Assembly: GCF_000373365.1 (NCBI RefSeq)
Contig: NZ_KB891102.1
Coordinates: forward strand, 432,510-496,509
Reading direction: 5' to 3'
DNA: 64,000 bases
Origin: Parafrankia discariae
Lineage (GTDB): Bacteria; Actinomycetota; Actinomycetes; Frankiales; Frankiaceae
Of the stretch, positions 8,796-18,413 are shown piece after piece (the first letter of the stretch is position 1; every line of letters starts with the position of its first letter). Both the position numbers and the translations under genes were made by a program. The notes below the pieces were generated by a model. That model saw nothing but the letters and a program-made list of their open reading frames with translations, did not search any database and was not told the origin of the DNA.

Positions 8796-8890
8796 CAGGC
8801 CGGCCCCGTTCCGAGGATTCCGGGGGTAATACCGCCGATACCGGCACCCGCGGCACCGGAAAGGGCGGCGACGGACGGCGTCTCAGGCAC
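8795..8890 (-). CDS. 31-residue hydrophobic Gly/Ala-rich peptide ORF (second of three overlapping ORFs)
   Basis: GTG start at 8890, stop TGA at 8797-8795. The peptide begins VPETPSVAALSGAAGAGIGG and ends in a Gly/Pro/Leu-rich tail. Its start overlaps the end of the 96-codon ORF by eight bases. Its stop overlaps the next ATG by one base, so all three frames are linked by overlap. It is too short for ordinary gene callers. The composition would suit a small membrane or pore-forming peptide, a leader peptide, or merely a coupling ORF; nothing proves it is made. Confidence 0.4.
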   Translation of the reverse strand: MPETPSVAALSGAAGAGIGGITPGILGTGPA

Positions 8891-9173
8891 GGGTTGTCCT
8901 TCTGGGGTGTACCCGATCGGCGATGGCGCGCAGCGCCAGCCGCAGGACGCCCTGGCCATCGAGGTCGCGTACGGCGAGCGCTATGCGCGCCGAATGCTCC
9001 GACTCGTCGACACAGGTACATTTCGGCGAGTCGAAGCCGAGAACACCGCGTGCCTCGTCCAGGGCCGCCCGGCAACCAGATCTCCTGCTGCCGCGGGCCG
9101 AAACGGTGTGGGCCGAAGCGATGTTGAGTGATGCGGCGTCGAGTGAAGCGGCGCCGACAGAATAGCTGTTCAT
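8883..9173 (-). CDS. 96-residue protein of unknown function (first of three overlapping ORFs)
   Basis: The sequence has a Ser/Ala-rich start, two cysteines in DSPKCTCVDES, and a helical C-terminal segment (RDLDGQGVLRLALRAIADRV). The first 30 codons use rarer, lower-GC codons than the rest, so a later start is possible. On the minus strand TATAGT (9188-9183) lies nine bases before the ATG at 9173, and no good ribosome-binding site is visible, which would fit a very short or absent leader. The stop overlaps the GTG of the 31-codon ORF. No family was recognised; the case for a real gene rests on the chain of overlaps. Confidence 0.45.
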   Translation of the reverse strand: MNSYSVGAASLDAASLNIASAHTVSARGSRRSGCRAALDEARGVLGFDSPKCTCVDESEHSARIALAVRDLDGQGVLRLALRAIADRVHPRRTTRA

Positions 9174-9535
9174 CCTGTCGTCACTATATGGGACCGACCT
9201 TCACCCGCCCCACCATTGAGCAGGTGTCCGTAACGTGTCCACCGTTCGCGGGTTGCATTCTTCCGGGAGGGCGTTCATCACCGTACCGGGAGCCCGCGCC
9301 GGGGAGGGCCCGCGTCACGGTGAGCGAGACAGAGGCCGTCCTCACCGACGACGCCGGGCACCACATGATCTGCGCGCAGCGTCACGGCAACGCGGGTTGG
9401 GCAGGCCAGTGGTGCGGAGTGGTCCTGTCCGATGGGAGCGTGAACACGTCCGGCTGGCGGAGGCCGAGGGGCGGGCGTCGCCCGAGGATCGGGTTGTCCC
9501 GTCCACTGCGGTCACCGACCGCTCCAGGAGGTCTC
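9174..9535. other. intergenic region between the small-ORF set and the ABM monooxygenase
   Basis: The reading frame of the ABM gene is open upstream across most of this stretch, but the translation is Arg/Pro-rich and unlike the family. It is taken as non-coding and should hold promoters in both directions. The only recognisable element is ACTATA (9183-9188), read as TATAGT on the minus strand. Confidence 0.4.
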
Positions 9536-9838
9536 GTGCTCATCGCCATCCTCGATTTCAGTACAGCCGCCATCGACCGTCCGGCCGCCCTCGCCCACCT
9601 CGACAACGAGCGTGACCGGATCCGTTCCATGCCGGGCAATGTCGCGTTCAGGGTCTACGCCTCGCGCGAGGACGACACCCGGATCACCGTGGTCCACGAG
9701 TGGGAAGACCAGGCGTCGTTCGTCGGATATCTCGGGTCGGGCTCCTTCGCCCGCTCCGGCACGGCCCTTCGCCCGATCATGACCGGCGCGCCGGTGAGCC
9801 GACGATTCCACGCCGAGTTGCTGGAGGCGGTCGCCTGA
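9536..9838 (+). CDS. antibiotic biosynthesis monooxygenase (ABM) domain protein
   Basis: 100 residues from the GTG at 9536, selected because CCAGGAGG precedes it by a few bases. It is a single ferredoxin-like ABM domain: strand LIAILDFS, helix with ALAHLDNERDRIRSM, GNVAFRVYASREDDTRITVVHEWED, then DQASFVGYL and a C-terminal helix. The TRITVVHEWEDQASFVGYL stretch is the family hallmark. Members are cofactor-free monooxygenases, quinone-modifying enzymes or haem-degrading enzymes; which one cannot be told. The AraC regulator starts 46 bases downstream on the same strand and probably shares its transcript. Confidence 0.85.
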   Translation: MLIAILDFSTAAIDRPAALAHLDNERDRIRSMPGNVAFRVYASREDDTRITVVHEWEDQASFVGYLGSGSFARSGTALRPIMTGAPVSRRFHAELLEAVA

Positions 9839-9884
9839 GCGGCCTCGCGGGCGGCTCCTGTGATCGGCCCGTGCGAGGCTGTCG

Positions 9885-10637
9885 ATGACCCGCAAGGCGT
9901 ACAGCTTCGTGCGGACGTTCGCACCGGAGCCCGACAGCGATCTTTGCGCGGACCGCCACTACCTGCTCTGCGCCTCCGCCGGGGCCCTCCGGCTGGAGGC
10001 ACAGGGGCAGGCGTGGTTGTTGCCGCCGGCCCGCGCCGCGCTGATCGAGGCAGGGCAGCCGATAAGGGTGAGCATCCCGCAGCCGGTCACGACCGCGTCG
10101 GTCCTGTTCGACACCGCGTTCGTCCCGGCGCCTCCAGCACCGCTGGCGGTCTTCGACCTCACCCCCCTGGCCCGCGCCCTGGTGACCGCGTGCGGCGGGT
10201 GGAACGAGAGCGCCGAACCCCTCACGGCATATGCCGAGACCCTGTTCAACGCGCTCGCCGCGGTCGCCTGGCGGCTCGCCGAGCAGCCGGGCCCGGTCGT
10301 CGTACCCGCGGGACGATCGCCGGAACTGCGCCGCGCCCTGCGTCTGACCAGGGAACGGCTCGGCGAGGAGGTCCGCTTCGAGGACATCGCCCACCAGGTG
10401 GGCCTCACACCGCGATCGCTGGCACGGCGCTTCGAGGCGGAGACCGGCATGACCTGGCGGATCGTCCTGCGCCGCATGCGGGTGTTGCGCGCGATCGAGG
10501 AACTCGCCGCCGGCGACGCCCCGGTGACCACCATCGCGTTCGCCACGGGCTACACCTCCCTGTCCGCGTTCAACGCCGCGTTCCGGGACCTGACGGGCCG
10601 GACGCCGACGCAGTACAGAGCCAGCTTCCGGCCCTGA
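9885..10637 (+). CDS. AraC-family transcriptional regulator
   Basis: 250 residues. The N-terminal half is a beta-rich cupin-like effector domain (YLLCASAGALRLEAQGQAWL, LPPARAALIEAGQP). The C-terminal 100 residues carry the double helix-turn-helix: FEDIAHQVGLTPRSLARRFE is the first, and TIAFATGYTSLSAFNAAFRD with the closing GRTPTQYR signature is the second. It lies directly after the ABM monooxygenase gene and is a likely regulator of it. Confidence 0.9.
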   Translation: MTRKAYSFVRTFAPEPDSDLCADRHYLLCASAGALRLEAQGQAWLLPPARAALIEAGQPIRVSIPQPVTTASVLFDTAFVPAPPAPLAVFDLTPLARALVTACGGWNESAEPLTAYAETLFNALAAVAWRLAEQPGPVVVPAGRSPELRRALRLTRERLGEEVRFEDIAHQVGLTPRSLARRFEAETGMTWRIVLRRMRVLRAIEELAAGDAPVTTIAFATGYTSLSAFNAAFRDLTGRTPTQYRASFRP

Positions 10638-11057
10638 CCCGACGACCTTGGATCCCGATCTCCCTCGCTGCCCGCGCGACCGCGGAGAGGCCGGCCGACC
10701 TGGCGCCAGAGTGGTGACGCAGCAGTTCCGGAAGGCGCGGGGCCCGCCGGGGAACTTCCTTGGCGGGCCCTCCGCGTCCCACGGCTCGCCCGCGGGCTCC
10801 GTGGCGGCCCTGAGATCCTCCGACCATGGTTCCGCGTGCGCTGCGGCAGGAGCTGACCGATCCGGGATGGTGAGACACCCGCCGCCTACGCCGAGGCCTC
10901 ATGTAGGAGTGGCGCGGCCGGAAGCATCGACCCGTTGCGACGTCGACACGCTGGTACAGCTGGAAGTCCGCACACCAGCTCGCCCATGGCTACAGACCCG
11001 GTTCGATCGGATTGACGCTCACACTCGCACGCGGTGCCGATCATGCCCCGAAACAGA
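10638..11057. other. intergenic region after AraC regulator
   Basis: About 420 bases with no frame that looks coding in codon use. The only structure seen is the hairpin at its right edge next to tRNA-Ala. Confidence 0.4.
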
Positions 11058-11088
11058 AACGCTGCCCGAGATCTACCCGAGCAGCGTT
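11058..11088 (-). terminator. hairpin downstream of tRNA-Ala
   Basis: Eight-base-pair arms AACGCTGC and GCAGCGTT around a 15-base loop. On the minus strand, after the tRNA, it is followed by TTTCTGTTT. On the plus strand it is followed by AGGTTTTT, so it could stop transcription in either direction. It adjoins the most AT-rich patch of the window. Confidence 0.6.
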
Positions 11089-11120
11089 AGGTTTTTCAAT
11101 TTTTTACGAAACTATTTTTG

Positions 11121-11194
11121 TGGAGCTGAGGGGATTCGAACCCCTGACCCTCACACTGCCAGTGTGATGCGCTACCAGACTGCGCCACAGCCCC
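11121..11194 (-). tRNA. tRNA-Ala (anticodon GGC)
   Basis: Reverse complement folds as a full cloverleaf. The acceptor GGGGCTG pairs with CAGCTCC, with a discriminator A. The D stem is GCGC/GCGC. The anticodon arm TCACA-CTGGCAG-TGTGA puts GGC at positions 34-36. The T arm is AGGGG-TTCGAAT-CCCCT. No CCA is encoded. Confidence 0.95.
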
Positions 11195-11262
11195 ATATTG
11201 ATACGTACTAGATTGCTACGTACTAATTATATCCTACTCGACTGCAACCGGTACTCGCCGCC

Positions 11263-12012
11263 TCAACCGTTTGCCGGCTGCGTCTGCGAGTGTACAGGTT
11301 CCGTGTCGCTTGCCGTCGGGGCCTCCTGCATCGGCAGAATCGCCTCGGCTGGCGGGTGGGAAGCGGTGCTCCCCGGTCCGACGCTGACGACTTTATCAGG
11401 CCCCGCGGCACCTGTGGCCAGGGGCCCGGTGTTGTGCTCCACCAGCCGGAACCCGCCCGGCTCGCGCCGCAGCAGCGACCAGCGGCAGTTGGCCAGCGGG
11501 CCGAAGACCCACCAGTTCTGGGCGGGCACGCCGAGGGCCTGCCCGATGAGCGAGCGGGCCGTCCCCCCGTGCAGCACGAACACGACGAGGCCGCCGGCGG
11601 TGGCCGGCACGCCCTCGGCGACGAGGTCGTCGAGGACGGCGCCGGCGCGCGCGCCGACCTCCGCGTACGTCTCGCCGCCGCCGCGGCGGACGTCCTCGCC
11701 GCGACGCCAGGCGGCGTCCTCGGCGGGGAAGCGGGCGGCGGCCTCGGCGCCGGTAAGCCCGGACCACGCCCCCAGGTCGATCTCGCGCAGCCGCGCGTCG
11801 GCGCGGACCGGCAGGCCGATCCGCGCCGCGGTCTCCTGGCAGCGCCGCAGGTCCGAGGAGACCACGAGCTCAGGGTTGAGGGCCCTGATCACCGGGCCCA
11901 CCAGCTCGGCCTGCCGCTGGCCGGTCGCGTCCAGGGGCGGATCGGCGTGCCCCTGGAAACGCCCCGCGTCGTTCCAGGACGTCCGCCCGTGCCGCCAGAG
12001 CAGCAGCCTCAC
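11263..12012 (-). CDS. histidine phosphatase family protein (phosphoglycerate-mutase fold)
   Basis: 249 residues from a GTG at 12012 that shares GTGA with the rsfS stop. The start VRLLLWRHGRTSW places the phosphorylated His at residue 8 in the RHG motif. Further pocket residues are in SDLRRCQETA, the acidic REIDLGAWSGL, and the second His in VVFVLHGG. The C-terminal 50 residues are Pro/Ser/Thr-rich and probably unstructured. Substrates in this superfamily range from 3-phosphoglycerate to phosphosugars and nucleotides, so the reaction is open. A phosphatase of this type next to rsfS and nadD is a common actinobacterial arrangement. Confidence 0.85.
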   Translation of the reverse strand: MRLLLWRHGRTSWNDAGRFQGHADPPLDATGQRQAELVGPVIRALNPELVVSSDLRRCQETAARIGLPVRADARLREIDLGAWSGLTGAEAAARFPAEDAAWRRGEDVRRGGGETYAEVGARAGAVLDDLVAEGVPATAGGLVVFVLHGGTARSLIGQALGVPAQNWWVFGPLANCRWSLLRREPGGFRLVEHNTGPLATGAAGPDKVVSVGPGSTASHPPAEAILPMQEAPTASDTEPVHSQTQPANG

Positions 12013-12473
12013 CGCGGCTCTGCCGTACCGGCTCCCGCCGCACCACCCGTACCCGCCGTGCCACCGGCGGCCGCGACGCCGCCGGCCGCCACCGCGGCCA
12101 CCCCGGCACCGACCGAGGCGTCCTCGAACGGGATGACCGGGCAGTCCTTCCACAGCCGCTCGAGGCTGTAGTAGACCCGCTCCTCGGCGCGCAGCACGTG
12201 CACGACGATGTCGGCGAAGTCGAGCAGGACCCACCGGCCCTCACGCTCGCCCTCGCGGCGCAACGGCTTCGCCCCCATCGCCCGCAGTTTCTCCTCGATC
12301 TCGTCGACGGCGGCCTTGACCTGCCGCTCGTTCTCGGCCGACGCGATGACGAAACAGTCGGTGATCGTCAGCCGCTCGCTCACGTCCAGGATGAGGATGT
12401 CCTGGGCGATCTTGTCGGCGGCGGCCTGGGCGGCGGCGAGGGCGAGCTCGGTGGCTCGCGGCGAAGCGGTCAC
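12009..12473 (-). CDS. rsfS: ribosome silencing factor RsfS
   Basis: 154 residues from the GTG at 12473, with GGAG six bases before it. The protein matches RsfS/DUF143: ELALAAAQAAADKIAQDILI, then LTITDCFVIASAENERQVKA, EGREGRWVLLDFADIVVHV, and the terminal ERVYYSLERLWKD. RsfS binds ribosomal protein L14 and blocks subunit joining when nutrients are scarce. Beyond the domain there is a Gly/Ala/Thr-rich tail of about 40 residues not found in the short form. It lies between nadD and the phosphatase, overlapping the latter by four bases. Confidence 0.92.
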   Translation of the reverse strand: MTASPRATELALAAAQAAADKIAQDILILDVSERLTITDCFVIASAENERQVKAAVDEIEEKLRAMGAKPLRREGEREGRWVLLDFADIVVHVLRAEERVYYSLERLWKDCPVIPFEDASVGAGVAAVAAGGVAAAGGTAGTGGAAGAGTAEPR

Positions 12474-12683
12474 GCTGGTCGGTCTCCAAAGCAGGTAGGT
12501 TCGCGCCCTGGCGGGACGCCCGGCCAGGCGCTGGTACCGCCCGATCGGAGCACCCCGGCGGGGGCGCGCCGGCCGCCCGCTGTCGGACGGCCGCATCAAG
12601 CGTGACACACCCACGGGAGTGTCGGCGAACATCCATCCCGCGATCGGGTCAAATGTTCCCCGGGCGCGGGTCGGCGGGCTCGG

Positions 12684-13301
12684 TCACCCGGGGTCGACGG
12701 GGGGCGGGCCGACGGCCGACCGGGGGTCGTACAGCCCGCGTTTGGCGATGTAGCGGACGACGCCGTCCGGGGTCAGGTACCAGATGGGGGCGGCCCGGGC
12801 GACCCGCTGGCGGATGTCCGAGGAGGAGATCGCGAGCGCCGGCACCTCGAGCAGGCTGACCGCCTCGTCGGGCAGGCTGGAGTGGCGGCGCAGGTGGTAG
12901 CCCGGCCGGGTCACGCCGATGAAGTGCGCCAGCCCGAAGAGCTCGGTGTGGTCCCGCCAGGTGAAGATCTGGGCGAGGGCGTCCGCGCCGGTGATGAAGA
13001 ACAGCTCGTCGCCCGACCGCTGCCCGCGCAGGTGCCGCAGCGTGTCGATGGTGTACGTCGGGCCGCTGCGCTCGATGTCGATGCGGCTGACGGTGAACCG
13101 CGGGTTCTCCGCCGTCGCCAGGAAGGTCATCAGGTAGCGGTCCTCGGCGGCGGAGACCTCCCGGTCGACCTTCTGCCACGGTCGCCCGCTCGGCACGAAG
13201 ACGACCTCGTCCAGGTCGAAGAGCGCCGCGACCTCGCTGGCCGCGACCAGGTGCCCGTTGTGGACGGGATCGAACGTCCCGCCCATCACGCCCAGTCGCA
13301 C
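12684..13301 (-). CDS. nadD: nicotinate-nucleotide adenylyltransferase
   Basis: 205 residues, GTG start at 13301. The N-terminus [15 protein letters not shown] holds the nucleotidyltransferase HxGH motif (residues 14-17). The second motif is ISSSDIRQR near residue 160. [10 protein letters not shown] and [18 protein letters not shown] are diagnostic of NadD. It adenylates nicotinate mononucleotide in NAD synthesis. rsfS follows about 210 bases downstream on the same strand. The proA-proB-obg genes that often precede it in actinobacteria are about 9 kb away here, so the usual cluster is split. Confidence 0.93.
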   Translation of the reverse strand: MRLGVMGGTFDPVHNGHLVAASEVAALFDLDEVVFVPSGRPWQKVDREVSAAEDRYLMTFLATAENPRFTVSRIDIERSGPTYTIDTLRHLRGQRSGDELFFITGADALAQIFTWRDHTELFGLAHFIGVTRPGYHLRRHSSLPDEAVSLLEVPALAISSSDIRQRVARAAPIWYLTPDGVVRYIAKRGLYDPRSAVGPPPVDPG

Positions 13302-13511
13302 GTGGGGACACTAACTCCGCGCAAAGTCGTCGCGCCTCGTCCACAGCGCCCGCGGCGGGATGTCCTGCGTCACTACCCAGCTGAGTTGCAGTTTCCAACC
13401 CAGAGCCCTACGGTGATCCAACAGGGACGGCCGGACATCGGCGACGTCCCGGCCCAGGCGGGGCATGCGCCCGGCCGGGGCCTGGTGGGCTACGAGGGAC
13501 GGAGCGCGGCG

Positions 13512-14324
13512 ATGGCGAGGATCAGGGGATCAGTCGTTCTGGTGACCGGGGCGAACCGGGGGCTGGGGCGGGCCTTCGTCGAGGAGCTGCTGGCCCGGGG
13601 TGCCGCGAAGGTCTACGCGGCCGCGCGCGACCCGCGGTCGGTCCGGACCCCGGGCGTGGTGCCGATCCGGCTGGACGTCACCGACCCGGCCCAGGTCGCC
13701 GCGGCCGCCGAGGCGACCGGCGACGTCGACATCCTGATCAACAACGCCGGCAGCTCGACCGGCGCCTCGGTGCTCACCGGGGACGTCGACGACATCCGCC
13801 TGGAGCTGGAGACCCACGTCTTCGGACCGGTGCACACCGTCCGCGCCTTCGCCCCCCAGCTCGCCCGGCACCGCGCCGACGACGCCGGCGCCGCGGCGCC
13901 GACCGGTGGGACGGGGCTGAGCGGTGGGGCGGGGCTGACCGGTGGGGCGGTGCTCAACGTCCTGTCGGCCCTGTCGTGGGTGGCGTCGCCGACGAACGGG
14001 GGCTACTGCGCGGCGAAGAGCGCCGCCTGGTCGCTGACGAACTCCCAACGGCTGGAACTGGCCGAACGGGGTGTCGCCGTGACGGCGCTGCACGTCGGCT
14101 ACATGGACACCGACATGACCAGCGCCATCCAGGCGCCGAAGTCGGACCCGGCGGCCATCGCGGCGCTCGCGCTGGACGGCGTCGAGGCCGGAGCCGCCGA
14201 GGTCCTCGCGGACGAGACGAGCACCCAGATCCGGGCGGGGCTGTCGGGCCCGCTCACCGGCCTCTATCCGGCGCTCGCCGAGCTCTACCCCTCGCGCGAG
14301 CCCGTGGCCACGCTGACGGGCTGA
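13512..14324 (+). CDS. SDR-family oxidoreductase
   Basis: 270 residues from the ATG at 13512. Motifs are TGANRGLG at residues 12-19, ILINNAGSS, a Ser in LSALSWVASP, and the catalytic pair in GGYCAAKSA, where the usual Tyr-x3-Lys spacing is kept. GVAVTALHVGYMDTDM replaces the classical PG motif. A Gly-rich insert (GGTGLSGGAGLTGGAV) sits just before the catalytic strand, near residues 135-150. It is probably a low-complexity loop and is odd for the fold. The 3' end overlaps the convergent HxlR gene by 40 bases. Confidence 0.85.
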   Translation: MARIRGSVVLVTGANRGLGRAFVEELLARGAAKVYAAARDPRSVRTPGVVPIRLDVTDPAQVAAAAEATGDVDILINNAGSSTGASVLTGDVDDIRLELETHVFGPVHTVRAFAPQLARHRADDAGAAAPTGGTGLSGGAGLTGGAVLNVLSALSWVASPTNGGYCAAKSAAWSLTNSQRLELAERGVAVTALHVGYMDTDMTSAIQAPKSDPAAIAALALDGVEAGAAEVLADETSTQIRAGLSGPLTGLYPALAELYPSREPVATLTG

Positions 14325-14908
14325 CCATCCCGGTCCACCGGGGGACGGCCCTCCGGCACGCTCACGACCACCTGGGCCGCCTCCGGGCCACCGCCCAGGC
14401 CAGGGACGACGACGGTGTCGGCGCCGGCATCCGGGTCGGCGCCGGTGCCGGGCCAGCCCGGCCCGGGGGCGGAGACGACGTCACGGACGTCGATCTCCGC
14501 CCCGACGCTGTCGACGAAGGCCACCCGCACCGCGCCGCCGTCCGCCGCGGAGCGGTACACCACCGCCGGACCGTGGCCGGAGGGCCGGTGGGCGTCGCCC
14601 CACTGCTGCAACGCCCCCAGCACGAGGCGCAGGTCGTGACCGGCCGGGGTGAGGTGGTAGCTGTACCGCTCGCGTGACCCGGGCTCGCGGTACGCCCGAC
14701 GCTCCAGCACGCCGCAGTCGACCAGCGTGCGCAGCCGGACGGTCAGGACGTCCGTCGCGATGCCGAGGGCGTCGCGGAACTCGGCGAAGCGGGTGCGCCC
14801 GCGGAACGCCTCCCGGACGACCAGCAGCGTCCACCGCTCGCCCAGCACCTCGAGGCTGCGCGCGATGGAGCATCTCGCCCCGTCCGGCGGGGTCGCCGAC
14901 CTCGGCAT
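14285..14908 (-). CDS. HxlR-family transcriptional regulator
   Basis: About 207 residues from the ATG at 14908. The winged-helix domain is typical: CSIARSLEVLGERWTLLVVREAF at the front, with the conserved Cys and TLLV core, then RFAEFRDALGIATDVLTVRL and YHLTPAGHDL. A second domain of about 80 residues (VYRSAADGGAVRVAFVDSVG) is an extra module in some long HxlR proteins. It faces the SDR gene and overlaps its end by 40 bases, a weak hint of linked function. Confidence 0.85.
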   Translation of the reverse strand: MPRSATPPDGARCSIARSLEVLGERWTLLVVREAFRGRTRFAEFRDALGIATDVLTVRLRTLVDCGVLERRAYREPGSRERYSYHLTPAGHDLRLVLGALQQWGDAHRPSGHGPAVVYRSAADGGAVRVAFVDSVGAEIDVRDVVSAPGPGWPGTGADPDAGADTVVVPGLGGGPEAAQVVVSVPEGRPPVDRDGQPVSVATGSREG

Positions 14909-15018
14909 GCCGATCACGATACGTCGCCCCGTCGCCCGCTGGCCAGGCCACGGCAACCGGGCGACGGGGGGCGCGGCACTAGGCTGGCCGGGAGCCGAAC
15001 GATCCAGGGAGCCCGCCC

Positions 15019-16680
<1,662 letters not shown>

Positions 16681-17530
16681 CCGGTCAGGCCGGCCGGGCC
16701 GCCGGGTGGGAAGGCATCGCCGGGCACGAGGACGTCGCCGGCGATGCCTTCTCCCCCGGTGAGGAAGACGTCGCCGGCGGGAAAGGCGTCGCCGGCCGCG
16801 AGCGCCGCCACCAGCTCGCGGGCGACGAGGGCGGCGTGCAGCCGCCACATCCGCTCCGGCGGGTTCCCGTGCAGCCCCAGGAGTTCGCGGACCCGGTCCA
16901 TCCGGTAGCCGACCGAGTTGCGGTGCATGTGGATGCGGGCGGCGACCGCGGCCCGGCTGCCGTTCGTCTCCAGCCAGGCGGCGAGCGTGGCCAGCAGCTC
17001 GGGCCGGTCCAGCAGTGGCTCGAGCTCGGCGCGGGCGAACGACTCCAGCCGCGCCCGCGGGACGGCCAGCAGCAGCCCGGCCAGCCCGGTCTCGGCGTGC
17101 AGCAGCTGCACGCCGTCCCCGCGGTGGCGCAGCAGCGCGAGCACGGCCCGCGCCTCGGCGAACGACGCCGCCGTCTCGGCGGTGTCCTGACCGTCGCCGA
17201 CGACCACCCGCCCGGCGGCGGCCAGCACCGGCCGGTCCGATCCGACGGCGGCCGCGAGGCGGGCCCGCACCCCGGCCAGCTCCCGGCCGATCTCGGCGGC
17301 GTCGCCCGCGAGAACCGCCCACCCGAGCTCGCCGAACGCTCCGTCCCGACGCACCGGCACGTCGAGGGCGGCCAGGGCCGCGCCCCACGCCTCAGTCCGG
17401 GCCCCGTCGTAACGCAGCACCACGGCGGCGTGGGGCCGACTGAGATCCACGCCGGGGCGCACCGGCTGCCGGGCGACGTCGGTCAGCCCGAGGGCACCGA
17501 TCGCCGGCACGTCCTGGACGGCCGGACTCG

Positions 17531-17551
17531 CAGGTGTCACCTGACGTCACT
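17531..17551. promoter_or_regulatory. palindromes at the PucR start
   Basis: CAGGTGTCACCTG (17531-17543) is a perfect palindrome covering the GTG start codon. TGACGTCA follows it directly. Either could be an autoregulatory operator for the PucR protein. There is no experimental basis for this. Confidence 0.3.
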
Positions 17552-17809
17552 TCCTTTCGGGGGTCCACAGGATCCCCGCGCTGGCGGCCCTCGACGCGCG
17601 GTGACGAGTCCCCCACGGCCGGGCGATCACCGGAGGCCCGCGCCGAGCGCCCCGAATAGACCCTTATGGGTCTCATGTGCAGGTTATCGAGCGGGCAGCC
17701 CGGATGATTCCGCTCCCCCACCCCACGGGACCGCCCCGGGATCGCCCCGCACCCCGTCACGCACCGCGATCGCCGACCGGGGCCCGTGCCGGGGCACGGC
17801 GCCGGCCGG

Positions 17810-18286
17810 TCAGCCCCGCGGCCCCCACAGGTCACGCACCGTCGAGAAGACCCGCTGGCCATGGCTGATCTCGATCACGTTGCCGTCGGGGTCCGTCAGC
17901 GCGCAGACGTAGCCGACCGGGTCCGGCAGGTCCTGCGGCTCCCAGTGCAGACAGCCGGCGGCCCGGGCCCGCGCCGCCACGTCGTCCACGTCGGCCCGGC
18001 GCGGCACCTCGATCCCGAGGTGGGCGAACGGCGTCATGATCGGATGCCGGGCGCCGTGCTCCCGGGCGAAGTCCACCAGCACCAGGACGAAGGGCGTCCG
18101 CCACTGGCCCTCGTTGGACAGCCAGGCGCTGCGGCCGTCGGCGTCCTCGCGGACCGCCACGACGACCAGCGGGGTCATCGACGTGTAGAAGGCGATCGAG
18201 GCGTCGAGGTCGCTGGAGGGCAGGGCGACGTGCGTCCAGCGGGCGCTGGTCAGCCCCGGTCCGGACTCCTCGGCTGCCTCGGGCAT
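17810..18286 (-). CDS. VOC-family (glyoxalase-like) protein
   Basis: 158 residues from the ATG at 18286. It has the paired beta-alpha-beta-beta-beta modules of the vicinal oxygen chelate fold. The first is WTHVALPSSDLDASIAFYTS with the metal-ligand His. The second is MTPFAHLGIEVP with the second His, and the closing strand is ALTDPDGNVIEISHGQ with the Glu ligand. Family members are glyoxalases, dioxygenases or resistance proteins; nothing nearby tells which. Confidence 0.85.
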   Translation of the reverse strand: MPEAAEESGPGLTSARWTHVALPSSDLDASIAFYTSMTPLVVVAVREDADGRSAWLSNEGQWRTPFVLVLVDFAREHGARHPIMTPFAHLGIEVPRRADVDDVAARARAAGCLHWEPQDLPDPVGYVCALTDPDGNVIEISHGQRVFSTVRDLWGPRG

Positions 18287-18413
18287 CCCGGCGCTCCCGT
18301 CCACGGCCGGCGGCGGCCCCGACGTCCGTGTCGGGGCCCGTCGCCGGCGGCCTGCGTGTGCCCGTCCATCGTGCCGCCCCGGACCCCGCCCGCGCCAGAG
18401 CGCAACGGCCCGT

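Noticed and set aside
10648..11211. An open frame running through tRNA-Ala
   Set aside because: It contains the whole tRNA on the other strand and its composition is not gene-like.
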